This document shows, one piece after another, positions 7,555 through 15,745 of a stretch of 64,000 bases of DNA. This stretch comes from an uncultured Lachnospiraceae bacterium. GTDB taxonomy: Bacteria > Bacillota > Clostridia > Lachnospirales > Lachnospiraceae. The stretch spans positions 62,001 to 126,000 of the forward strand of contig CATLHM010000002.1 of assembly GCA_949949005.1 (NCBI GenBank), written 5' to 3'. Position 1 is the stretch's first letter. The number at the start of each line of letters is the position of its first letter. Below the pieces are notes generated by a model. The model made no database searches. It was not told the DNA's origin and saw nothing but the letters and a program-made list of their open reading frames with translations. The position numbers were made by a program, and so were the translations under genes.

Positions 7555-8831
7555 AACTGAATGAACAGAACAGAAACCGTCTGTTGGAAAATCTCTTAAA
7601 GAGAAGTCCCAACAGCTATGGCCAATATGAAGAAACCGTAAATGAGATTATCCACCAGGTAAAAGTCAGGGGCGATGAGGCTTTATTGGAATATACCCTG
7701 AAATTTGACAAATGCAGGCTCAGCCCGCAGAACGTCCGGGTGAGCCAGAAGGAAATCGCCCGGGCCTATGAGGATGTCAGCCCGGAGTTTTTGGAGGTCA
7801 TGAAAAAATCGGCCGCCAATATCACCCGTTTTCACGAAAAGCAGCTCCACAACAGTTGGATTCTTCCGGAGGATAACGGCGCCATCTTAGGGCAGAAGAT
7901 TACGCCCATTGCGGTTTCCGGCGTCTATGTGCCGGGAGGGAAGGCTCCCTATCCCTCCAGCGTTCTCATGAATGTGCTGCCGGCCAAGGTGGCAGGGGTT
8001 TCCCGCATCGTCATGTGTACGCCGCCGGGAGCTGACGGAAAGGTCAATCCTGGTATCTTAGTGGCAGCGGACATTGCCGGCGTTCATGAGATTTACAAGG
8101 TGGGAGGGGCCCAGGCCATAGCCGCCATGGCTTTTGGAACCGAGACCCTTCCCAAGGTGGATAAGATCACCGGCCCCGGCAATATTTTTGTGGCCCTGGC
8201 CAAGAAGGCCTGCTTTGGCTATGTGAGCATTGATTCCATCGCTGGCCCCAGCGAAATCCTGGTGCTGGCAGACGAGAGCGCCAATCCCGAATATGCGGCG
8301 GCAGACCTGCTCTCCCAGGCGGAGCATGACGAGATGGCAAGCGCGATTTTGATCACCACAAGCAGGGCCCTTGCGGAGCAGGTGTCCGCCAAAGTGGATG
8401 AATTTACCGCCCGCCTTTCCCGGAGAGAAATCATCCAAAAATCTCTGGACAATTACGGCTATATCCTGCTTGCCGAAACCATGGAGGATGCCATAGAGGC
8501 GGCCAATGAGATCGCCTCCGAACATCTGGAAATCCTGACCCGCAATCCCTTTGAGGTGATGACCAAAATCAAAAATGCCGGGGCCATCTTTTTGGGCGAG
8601 TATTCCTCGGAGCCTTTGGGGGATTATTTTGCCGGGCCCAACCACATTCTGCCCACCAACGGCACGGCCAGGTTTTTCTCTCCCTTAAATGTGGACGATT
8701 TCCTGAAAAAGACCAGCATCATTTCCTATTCCAGGGAGGCCCTTGCGAAGGTACATGAAGACATCGAGCTCTTTGCCGAGAGGGAAGGCTTAACCGCCCA
8801 CGCCAACTCCATTAAGGTTCGGTTTCAGTAA
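7542..8831 (+). CDS. hisD: Histidinol dehydrogenase HisD
   Basis: The 429-residue product is full length. It contains YVPGGKAPYPSSVLMN, the GPGN motif, IAGPSEILVLAD, the zinc-ligand region LLSQAEHDE, and EHLEIL with GPNHILPTNGTARF near the C-terminus. It catalyses the last two steps of histidine synthesis, oxidising L-histidinol to L-histidine with two NAD+. It is in the middle of the his operon, starts inside hisG and is followed by hisB after 24 bp. Confidence 0.94.
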   Translation: MRIVELNEQNRNRLLENLLKRSPNSYGQYEETVNEIIHQVKVRGDEALLEYTLKFDKCRLSPQNVRVSQKEIARAYEDVSPEFLEVMKKSAANITRFHEKQLHNSWILPEDNGAILGQKITPIAVSGVYVPGGKAPYPSSVLMNVLPAKVAGVSRIVMCTPPGADGKVNPGILVAADIAGVHEIYKVGGAQAIAAMAFGTETLPKVDKITGPGNIFVALAKKACFGYVSIDSIAGPSEILVLADESANPEYAAADLLSQAEHDEMASAILITTSRALAEQVSAKVDEFTARLSRREIIQKSLDNYGYILLAETMEDAIEAANEIASEHLEILTRNPFEVMTKIKNAGAIFLGEYSSEPLGDYFAGPNHILPTNGTARFFSPLNVDDFLKKTSIISYSREALAKVHEDIELFAEREGLTAHANSIKVRFQ

Positions 8832-8855
8832 AGTGGAAAGGATACAGGTGGACAA

Positions 8856-9443
8856 ATGGAACGGATTGCAGAACTTACCCGAAAAACCAAAGAAACGGAT
8901 ATCAGAATGTCCCTCAACCTGGACGGCACCGGAAAGAGCCAAATCCACACCGGGATCGGATTCCTCGACCATATGCTGGAGGGATTTGCAAAGCATGGAT
9001 TTTTTGACCTTACCCTGGAGATTGACGGCGATCTTGTGGTGGACGGCCATCACAGCGTGGAGGATTGCGGCATCGTGTTGGGATGCGCCATTAAGGAGGC
9101 GCTGGGGGATAAAAAGGGAATCCGCCGCTATGGCTCCTGCATCCTTCCCATGGATGACGCCCTGGCATTATGCGCGGTGGATCTGTGCGGACGTCCCTTT
9201 TTTGCCTTTGACTGCGATTTTTCGGTAGAAAAGGTGGGAGCTCTGGACACTGAGCTGGTGAGGGAATTCTTTTATGCCATTTCCTACTGTGCCGGAATGA
9301 ACCTCCACATCAAAATGCTCTCCGGAATCAACAGCCATCACATGATCGAGGCCATTTTCAAGGCATTTGCCAGGGCCCTGGACGAGGCTGTGGGGAAGGA
9401 TGAGCGGATTAAAGATGTGCTGAGCACCAAAGGAAGCCTGTAG
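8856..9443 (+). CDS. hisB: Imidazoleglycerol-phosphate dehydratase HisB (monofunctional)
   Basis: The 195-residue product has the manganese-binding His/Glu motifs GIGFLDHML, DGHHSVEDCGI and SGINSHHMIEAIFKAFARAL. It removes water from imidazole glycerol phosphate to give imidazole acetol phosphate. Its length is that of the stand-alone dehydratase, without the fused phosphatase of enterobacterial HisB. It starts at the second in-frame Met behind AGGTGG. Confidence 0.93.
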   Translation: MERIAELTRKTKETDIRMSLNLDGTGKSQIHTGIGFLDHMLEGFAKHGFFDLTLEIDGDLVVDGHHSVEDCGIVLGCAIKEALGDKKGIRRYGSCILPMDDALALCAVDLCGRPFFAFDCDFSVEKVGALDTELVREFFYAISYCAGMNLHIKMLSGINSHHMIEAIFKAFARALDEAVGKDERIKDVLSTKGSL

Positions 9444-9501
9444 CAATCAGGCCTGGGAAAGGGAACCCATTCCCTATACTTAAGAAGGAAAGAAGAACAG
9501 C

Positions 9502-10791
9502 ATGAGCGATTACAAACAATTTATACCCTGTATTTATCTCTTAAACACAAAGGCAGTGGCCGGATTTAAGGACAGTACCGTGCTCAGCGACGATCCCGCC
9601 GCTCTGGCCATGTTTTACGGAGAGAACAATGCCGATGGGCTGATCGTATTTGATCTCTCCACCGACGATCTCTCCCATGATGAGGCTCTTGATACCATCA
9701 AGCTGATCTGCGAAAAAGCCCAGCTCCCGGTGATTGGCGCAGGGAACATCCGCCGTATGGAGGATGTAAAAAAGCTTCTCTATGCCGGCTGTAAGAAGGC
9801 GGCCCTGAATTACTCGAAGGAAAGCAACATCACCCTTACAAAAGAGGTGGCTTTAAAGTTTGGCAAAGACAAAATCCTTGCCTGTGTCGAAAACGCCGCG
9901 GAAATTGCCGCCAATGAGGATATGCTGTCGGAATATACAGAAGGGATCATCCTGATCAGCGAAAAGGATATCCGCCAAAGCCTTGCCCTGTCAAAGCTGC
10001 CACTGATCGTCTCCCTTCCCGAGGTGTCCCTCGACAAGATCATAGAGCTTTTATCTCTGGACAAAATTTCCGGGGTCACAGGTTCTGCCATCAACGCTAA
10101 CGCAAGGGAATTAAATTCCATCAAAGATCTGTGCTGTGGCAATGGCATCCCTGTCCATACTTTCGCTCCCGCCATCCCCTGGGAGGAGCTGACCCCCGGC
10201 TCCGACGGCCTCATACCGGTGGTGGTTCAGGATTATAAGACCCGGGAGGTTTTAATGGTGGCTTACATGAATAAGGAAGCCTATCTCCACACCTTAAAAA
10301 GCGGCCGCATGACCTATTACAGCAGAAGCCGGAGAGAGCAGTGGATCAAGGGGGAGACCAGCGGCCATTTCCAGTACGTCAAAGAGCTTCTTGCGGACTG
10401 TGACAAGGATACGCTCTTAGCCCGGGTTTCCCAGGTGGGAAATGCCTGCCATACCGGAAATTATAGCTGCTTTTTCAATGAGATCCTGCGGGGAGAGTGG
10501 CAGGAAGAGACCAACCCCCTTACCGTGTTTGAATCTGTCCTTGGCGTCATCCGGGACAGGAAGCTCCATCCCAAGGAAGGCTCCTACACCAACTATCTCT
10601 TTGACAAGGGCATCGACAAGATTCTAAAAAAGTTAGGGGAGGAGGCCACGGAGATCGTGATCGCCGCCAAAAACCCCAATGCCAATGAGATCAAATATGA
10701 GATTGCAGATTTTCTTTACCATATGATGGTTCTGATGGTGGAAAAGGGCGTAAGCTGGGAAGAGATCACCCAGGAGCTGGCCCGGCGCTAG
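9502..10791 (+). CDS. hisI: HisIE (phosphoribosyl-AMP cyclohydrolase / phosphoribosyl-ATP pyrophosphatase) with extra N-terminal HisF/HisA-like barrel domain
   Basis: The 429-residue protein has three parts. Residues 1-215 resemble a HisF/HisA (beta-alpha)8 barrel: [40 protein letters not shown] and [20 protein letters not shown]. By my alignment the two catalytic Asp of HisF are Tyr12 and Glu130 here, so this part is probably inactive. Residues 220-330 are HisI, with the metal ligands Asp299, Asp301, Asp303 and CHTGNYSCF (Cys316, Cys323). Residues 340-429 are HisE, with LGEEATE and EIADFLYH. The HisI and HisE domains look intact and should perform steps 2 and 3 of histidine synthesis. It is the last gene of the his operon. 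Confidence 0.85.
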   Translation: MSDYKQFIPCIYLLNTKAVAGFKDSTVLSDDPAALAMFYGENNADGLIVFDLSTDDLSHDEALDTIKLICEKAQLPVIGAGNIRRMEDVKKLLYAGCKKAALNYSKESNITLTKEVALKFGKDKILACVENAAEIAANEDMLSEYTEGIILISEKDIRQSLALSKLPLIVSLPEVSLDKIIELLSLDKISGVTGSAINANARELNSIKDLCCGNGIPVHTFAPAIPWEELTPGSDGLIPVVVQDYKTREVLMVAYMNKEAYLHTLKSGRMTYYSRSRREQWIKGETSGHFQYVKELLADCDKDTLLARVSQVGNACHTGNYSCFFNEILRGEWQEETNPLTVFESVLGVIRDRKLHPKEGSYTNYLFDKGIDKILKKLGEEATEIVIAAKNPNANEIKYEIADFLYHMMVLMVEKGVSWEEITQELARR

Positions 10792-10809
10792 GCTTCTTTG
10801 GGGCCGGAG

Positions 10810-10840
10810 AGGAAAGTGCCGCATAATCTGGCACTTTCCT
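10810..10840 (+). other. Perfect 11-bp inverted repeat after the his operon
   Basis: AGGAAAGTGCC (10810-10820) and GGCACTTTCCT (10830-10840) pair fully around a 9-nt loop. No T-run follows, so it is not a standard intrinsic terminator; it may be a 3' stabilising hairpin or a Rho-dependent end. Confidence 0.65.
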
Positions 10841-10872
10841 GCATAGCTTAGAGAAAGAACACTTTCATATGG

Positions 10873-11235
10873 ATGGATTTTATGGGAAAAGTGTCTGCAA
10901 ACAAAAAACTGGAGCTGATAAGGGCCATTCGAATGCAGAACCATTATAACAGGCAGCTTTTCCGGGCAAGGGAAGGCATCCTGTACTCAGATCTGCCGGG
11001 CAGAGAAGGGGAAATCTATGGGCTGGAAGAGGATTTCAAAGCCATGCAGCCGCAGAGGGATAAGCCCGTGGCCGGGAGCTTTCGCATCCGGTTCATGATT
11101 GCCATGATATTGCTCTTTTTCTTTATTTTGTGCGATCTGAATCATTTAAGCTATCAGGGACAAACCACTGACACGATCTATGGACGTATCGTCCAGAGCC
11201 CTGACATTGGGCAAATTTTTGAATTTCTGGAATAA
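10873..11235 (+). CDS. Small single-pass membrane protein of unknown function
   Basis: The 120-residue product has a basic and acidic N-terminal part with predicted helices (residues 1-70), a transmembrane helix at about 76-92 (MIAMILLFFFILC), and a short outer tail of 25 residues. It has no signal peptidase site. A nearby in-frame ATG (10882) is an alternative start, and no strong ribosome binding site decides between them. I do not recognise the family. It lies between the his operon and the radical-SAM gene, which follows after 27 bp. Confidence 0.5.
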   Translation: MDFMGKVSANKKLELIRAIRMQNHYNRQLFRAREGILYSDLPGREGEIYGLEEDFKAMQPQRDKPVAGSFRIRFMIAMILLFFFILCDLNHLSYQGQTTDTIYGRIVQSPDIGQIFEFLE

Positions 11236-11262
11236 TAGGATTGAAACAAAGGATTTAGAACA

Positions 11263-13152
11263 ATGAGAAAACTGGCGTTAAAGGATGAAATCCTGCTTCA
11301 GGTTGAGAAACCTGCCCGCTATATCGGCGGTGAGGTCAATGCGGTGATGAAGGATAAGGACAGGGTGGATGTGCGGTTTGCCATGTGCTTCCCGGACGTC
11401 TACGAGATTGGGATGTCCCATTTGGGGATCCAGATCATTTATGACATGGTGAATCAGTTTGAGGATGTATGGTGCGAAAGGGTATATTCCCCCTGGGTGG
11501 ACTTGGATCAGATCATGCGACGGGAAAACATACCCTTATTTGCCTTAGAGTCCCAGGATCCCATCAGAGACTTTGATTTCCTGGGCATCACCATTCAGTA
11601 TGAAATGTGTTATACTAACATCCTACAGGTTTTGGATCTTTCCGGCATTCCCCTCCTATCTGCCGAGCGGGGAGAGAAAGACCCCATCGTCATCGGCGGA
11701 GGGCCCTGCACCTACAATCCGGAGCCCTTTTGCGATTTCTTTGATCTGATCTATGTAGGGGAAGCGGAGACCCGGTACCGGGACTTACTGGATTTATATA
11801 AGGAATACAAAAAAAACGGATGGAATCGCAGGGATTTTCTGAAAAAAGCGGCAAAACTGCCGGGTATCTATGTTCCCTCCCTCTATCAGGTGGTTTACAA
11901 TGAGGACAAAACCGTAAAAGAGCGGATTGCCCTGGAGGAGGGAATTCCTCTGACCATCGAAAAGGAGCTGGTAAAGGATTTAAGCCATACTTATTATCCC
12001 TTAAAGCCTGTGGTTCCTTTTCTTCAGGTGACCCAGGACAGGGTAGTGCTGGAAATCCAGAGGGGATGTATCAGAGGCTGCCGTTTCTGCCAGGCCGGGC
12101 AGCTCTACCGTCCGGTGAGAGAGCGGAATCCAGAGGTGCTAAAGCATTATGCCCTGGAAATGCTTCAAAATACCGGCCATGAGGAAATTTCCTTAAGCTC
12201 TTTAAGCTCCAGCGATTACTCCGCCCTTCCGGAACTGCTTTCCTTTCTGATTGAAAGCTGCGCAGAAAAAAGAATTAATATCTCCCTTCCATCTCTGCGC
12301 ATTGACGCCTTTTCCCTGGATGTGATGAACAAAGTGCAGGATGTGAAAAAAAGCAGCCTTACCTTTGCGCCGGAAGCAGGAAGCCAGCGGATGAGAAATA
12401 TCATCAACAAAGGGTTGACTGAAGAAGTCATTTTTGAAGGGGCCCGTCTGGCCTTTGAGGGAGGCTGGACCAGGGTGAAGCTCTACTTTATGCTGGGACT
12501 TCCCATGGAGACGACGGAGGATATTCAGGAGATTGCCCATCTGTGCAATAAGATTGCCGCCCTTTACTATGAAACGGTGCCCAAAGAGAAGCGGACAGGC
12601 CGGGTGCAGATCGTGGCAAGCACTTCCTTTTTTATCCCCAAGCCCTTTACGCCCTTCCAGTGGGCCAGACAGTGTACCAAAGAGGAGTTCCTGGAAAAGG
12701 CATACCTGACCAGAACCTCCATTGCGGGAGAGCTGAACCAGAAAAGCATTAAATACAACTGGCATGAAGCAGACGCCAGTGTGTTAGAGGGCGTCATGGC
12801 ACGGGGCGACCGGCGTTTAAACCAGGTAATCTTAACGGCCTACAAGAAGGGCTGTATCTATGACGCATGGAGTGAATACTACCAAAATGACAAATGGCTT
12901 TCCGCCTTTGAGGAATGCGGCATTGACCCAGATTTTTATACGGTCAGAAAAAGAGAGGACGATGAGCTCTTCCCCTGGGATTTTCTGGACTGCGGCGTCA
13001 GCAAGAAATTTCTCTTAAAGGAGTGGCATAAAGCCCAGAGGGAAGAAATCACGCCCAATTGCCAGAGCCAGTGCAGCGGCTGCGGGGCCATGCGTTATGG
13101 CTGCGGCGTATGTGTGGAAGGCCCAGAGCGGCGGGGAGGTGAAGTTTCATGA
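11263..13152 (+). CDS. B12-binding-domain radical SAM protein, TIGR03960 family
   Basis: This 629-residue protein has an N-terminal region resembling a cobalamin-binding fold, then a radical SAM core whose CxxxCxxC motif is Cys269, Cys273, Cys276 (RGCIRGCRFC). The C-terminus is Cys-rich (CQSQCSGCG, GCGVC) and may hold another metal site. In Clostridia this family is nearly always followed by a DUF2344 protein and RNase G, as here. Its substrate is not established to my knowledge; linkage to ribosome and RNA genes suggests RNA or ribosome modification, which is inference. Its stop overlaps the next start by 4 bp. Confidence 0.85.
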   Translation: MRKLALKDEILLQVEKPARYIGGEVNAVMKDKDRVDVRFAMCFPDVYEIGMSHLGIQIIYDMVNQFEDVWCERVYSPWVDLDQIMRRENIPLFALESQDPIRDFDFLGITIQYEMCYTNILQVLDLSGIPLLSAERGEKDPIVIGGGPCTYNPEPFCDFFDLIYVGEAETRYRDLLDLYKEYKKNGWNRRDFLKKAAKLPGIYVPSLYQVVYNEDKTVKERIALEEGIPLTIEKELVKDLSHTYYPLKPVVPFLQVTQDRVVLEIQRGCIRGCRFCQAGQLYRPVRERNPEVLKHYALEMLQNTGHEEISLSSLSSSDYSALPELLSFLIESCAEKRINISLPSLRIDAFSLDVMNKVQDVKKSSLTFAPEAGSQRMRNIINKGLTEEVIFEGARLAFEGGWTRVKLYFMLGLPMETTEDIQEIAHLCNKIAALYYETVPKEKRTGRVQIVASTSFFIPKPFTPFQWARQCTKEEFLEKAYLTRTSIAGELNQKSIKYNWHEADASVLEGVMARGDRRLNQVILTAYKKGCIYDAWSEYYQNDKWLSAFEECGIDPDFYTVRKREDDELFPWDFLDCGVSKKFLLKEWHKAQREEITPNCQSQCSGCGAMRYGCGVCVEGPERRGGEVS

Positions 13153-13907
13153 AGGTCAGGATCCGTTTTTCCAAATATGGTGTACTGCGGTTTATCGGGC
13201 ATTTGGATGTGATGCGCTATTTCCAGAAAGCCATCCGCCGCTCCGGCATTGCAATCGCATACTCCGAGGGCTTTAGCCCCCACCAGATTATGTCCTTCGC
13301 CGCGCCCTTATCCGTAGGCCACACCAGCGAGGGGGAATATCTGGATATCCAGGTGACCTCCTTTCCCGGAGAGGAAGCCCTCAAAGACATGCTTGAGGCC
13401 GTGATGGTGGAGGGAATCTCCATTTTGGATGTACAGCTCCTTCCTTCCGGGGAAAAAAATGCCATGGCAAGCGTGGCCGCCGCCTCTTACCTCATCGCTT
13501 TCCGCCAGGGCACGTCCCTGCCCTCGGACTGGCAGGAAAGGCTCCTTGCATTTTACAATCAGGCATCTATTCCCGTCGTCAAAAAGGCGAAAAAGAGTGA
13601 GAGAGAAATCAATTTAAAAGAAGGCATCTATGGGCTGGAAATCCGAAAAGGGGCTTTTGCGGACAGAGAAGAGGTTCTGCCGGATGGTGTTTATATGCTG
13701 CTCAATGCCCGCAGCGGGGAAAATATCAAGCCCGCCTTTGTGCTTGAGAGCTTTTTCAAGACCCTGGACTATGAGCTTCCCCCTTTTGCACTCCTGGTTC
13801 ACAGGCTGGAAACCTACAAGGAGAGGGGAGAGGATGAGCCCGGGGCAGACGCCGCAAGCCGCCCTTATGATACAAGAAAGCTGGTACCGCTGATATGGGG
13901 AAAATAA
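13149..13907 (+). CDS. TIGR03936 / DUF2344 protein
   Basis: The 252-residue product begins with the typical IRFSKYGVLRFIGHLDVMR, followed by YSEGFSPHQ..SFAAPLSVG. The family is the constant partner of TIGR03960 radical SAM proteins; in some bacteria the two are fused. A role as a substrate-binding partner is plausible but unproven. Its ATGA start overlaps the radical SAM gene by 4 bp and its end overlaps the RNase G gene by 13 bp, so all three are probably translationally coupled. Confidence 0.85.
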   Translation: MKVRIRFSKYGVLRFIGHLDVMRYFQKAIRRSGIAIAYSEGFSPHQIMSFAAPLSVGHTSEGEYLDIQVTSFPGEEALKDMLEAVMVEGISILDVQLLPSGEKNAMASVAAASYLIAFRQGTSLPSDWQERLLAFYNQASIPVVKKAKKSEREINLKEGIYGLEIRKGAFADREEVLPDGVYMLLNARSGENIKPAFVLESFFKTLDYELPPFALLVHRLETYKERGEDEPGADAASRPYDTRKLVPLIWGK

Positions 13908-15085
13908 TCATTACCGAACGAAACGATGTTCTCCTTCTGTTTCTGCTGGACGGCCAGGGCCATCCCCAGATGATCCAGGTTTCTTTCTGGCCGGGTGAGG
14001 AGGAGCTTTTGGGCAGCATTTATATTGGACGGGTGGAAGAGATCGTCCCCGGCATTCAGGCAGCCTTTGTCTCCATTGCCCCAAAGGAAAAGGTCTTTCT
14101 CCCCCTGGAGGAGTGCAAACAGGCGCTGCTCTCCAACAGAGAGTATGACGGCCGCTTAAAGCAGGGAGACGAAATCCTTGTACAGATTACCAGCAAAGCA
14201 GTCAAAACCAAGCTTCCCGGCGCCAGTGCCAGGCTATCCCTGCCGGGAACCTACTGTGTCTGCCGTATGGATTCTCTTAAGACCACCTATTCAGGCAAGC
14301 TAACGGAGGACGCCGTAAAAGAACTGAAGGACGCCATAAAGGAGCGGGAGATCCCCGGCCGGAAAAACTATGGCTTTATCATCAGAACCAATGCCCGCTT
14401 TCTCCGCCACAAGGAACCTTTATTTGAGGAGATGGCAAGATTTATAACAATCTTTGACGATATCCGGCAAAAGTACAAAACCCGCACCTGCCATACCTGC
14501 CTATACCGCTCCGAACCGGAGTTGGTAAGGGTTTTGAAGGGAATTCCCATGGAGGAATACGACGATATTGTCACGGATAACGGACGAATCCGTGACCTGA
14601 TCACGCCCTTTTTAGAAGTTCCCGTCCGGTACTATCAGGATCCAATGGTCTCCCTTAGCGCCCTCTACAGCTTAAACACCCATCTCTCCCGGGCCCTGGA
14701 AAAAAGGGTCTGGCTTCCCTGCGGTGGCTATCTGGTGATCGAACCCACAGAGGCCATGACTGTAATTGACGTAAATTCCGGAAAAGCCAGCGCGGATAAA
14801 AGCATTGCCAGAAAGAATCTTTATCTCCAAATCAATTTGGAGGCGGCAAAGGAGATCGCCAGACAGCTCCGCCTCCGGAACTACTCCGGCATGATCATGG
14901 TGGATTTCATCAATATGGATTCCGACCAGGACAATCAAATTCTCATGAACAGGCTCAATGACTACCTGCGCATGGATAAGGTGGAGACAAGGCTGGTGGA
15001 CATGACGGCCCTGGGAATCGTAGAGATCACCCGCAAGAAGATCAATCGTCCTCTTTCCGACTTTTTCACCCCAAATATTAAATAA
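13895..15085 (+). CDS. rng: Ribonuclease E/G family protein, short form
   Basis: The 396-residue endoribonuclease has an S1-like RNA-binding region (about 35-120) and a catalytic core with metal-binding Asp292 (VIDVNSGK) and Asp337 (VDFINMD). It is shorter than Escherichia coli RNase G (489 residues) and lacks the C-terminal part. The CxxC at residues 199-202 lies before the catalytic core, not at the usual zinc-link position. The likely role is 5'-end-dependent cleavage of mRNA or rRNA precursors. In related Clostridia rng usually sits directly before rplU; here 12.5 kb separates them. Confidence 0.87.
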   Translation: MGKIIITERNDVLLLFLLDGQGHPQMIQVSFWPGEEELLGSIYIGRVEEIVPGIQAAFVSIAPKEKVFLPLEECKQALLSNREYDGRLKQGDEILVQITSKAVKTKLPGASARLSLPGTYCVCRMDSLKTTYSGKLTEDAVKELKDAIKEREIPGRKNYGFIIRTNARFLRHKEPLFEEMARFITIFDDIRQKYKTRTCHTCLYRSEPELVRVLKGIPMEEYDDIVTDNGRIRDLITPFLEVPVRYYQDPMVSLSALYSLNTHLSRALEKRVWLPCGGYLVIEPTEAMTVIDVNSGKASADKSIARKNLYLQINLEAAKEIARQLRLRNYSGMIMVDFINMDSDQDNQILMNRLNDYLRMDKVETRLVDMTALGIVEITRKKINRPLSDFFTPNIK

Positions 15086-15129
15086 ATTTTATAATTTTAA
15101 AAAATATATAAGAAAATATTAAAAAAATG

Positions 15130-15159
15130 TTGATAAATGATTCACAGTAGTGCTATAAT
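15130..15159 (+). promoter_or_regulatory. Extended -10 promoter for the CstA operon
   Basis: TTGATA (15130-15135), an 18-bp spacer and TATAAT (15154-15159) preceded by TGC form a strong sigma-A-type promoter. It sits in a very AT-rich 105-bp gap after rng and would start transcription near 15166, about 45 nt before the 15212 gene. No terminator for rng is visible. Confidence 0.75.
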
Positions 15160-15211
15160 TGCTTAATGCGTTTGCAGTGTCAGCGTATTTATGAAAGGAT
15201 TTCGTATCTTT

Positions 15212-15745
15212 ATGCAATACACAAGGGAATCTGCAATAAGCAGGCTCTTAGAGAGCTATCGCGCTTATTTTGATATCACGATGTTCAATGAGGAACAGCC
15301 TTACCTCACAGCAATCTGTGAGTTTTTTGAACACTCGGAAAAATATGTCCTTTCCAGACAGGCAAATCTGTGGGCGGCCAACTGTGAAGAGTTTGTATAT
15401 TTATTCAATGTTTCCCAGCTTACCGAAGAGATTTTTGAACAGTGCCGTGATTTTGCCTATGAGGATGGCCTGAAACGGGCCCATATAGGGTCAGGCCACA
15501 TGTATACTTACATTACACCGGTTTTTATCTGTGATACCTGTCTGGATGATGCCAGGGCGGCCCTGAAGAAGTGCCGCATTTACAAAAGTTTTCGATTTTC
15601 TCTGCACGGATGGATGGACTTCCATACTGCGGTTTTAGAGGTAAACGACAATCAGATCACCACCAACCGAAGCGGAAGATGTGTGGAGAAAATTTTGAAA
15701 AATGTTTTATTCAACTCTAAAAAGAAAAGGAGACGATTTTTATGA
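15212..15745 (+). CDS. Unknown protein coupled to CstA-type transporter
   Basis: I chose ATG 15212, which has AAAGGA 12 nt upstream, over ATG 15191, which contains that site. The product has 177 residues, is soluble, and has several Cys including a CDTC pair (107-110), a His-rich stretch (HIGSGHMYTY) and a basic C-terminal tail (KKKRRRF). I do not recognise the family. Its last 4 bp overlap the start of the CstA gene, which implies coupled translation and a joint role, for example control of or contact with the transporter. It is not the small YbdD/YjiX protein that accompanies CstA in enterobacteria. Confidence 0.65.
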   Translation: MQYTRESAISRLLESYRAYFDITMFNEEQPYLTAICEFFEHSEKYVLSRQANLWAANCEEFVYLFNVSQLTEEIFEQCRDFAYEDGLKRAHIGSGHMYTYITPVFICDTCLDDARAALKKCRIYKSFRFSLHGWMDFHTAVLEVNDNQITTNRSGRCVEKILKNVLFNSKKKRRRFL

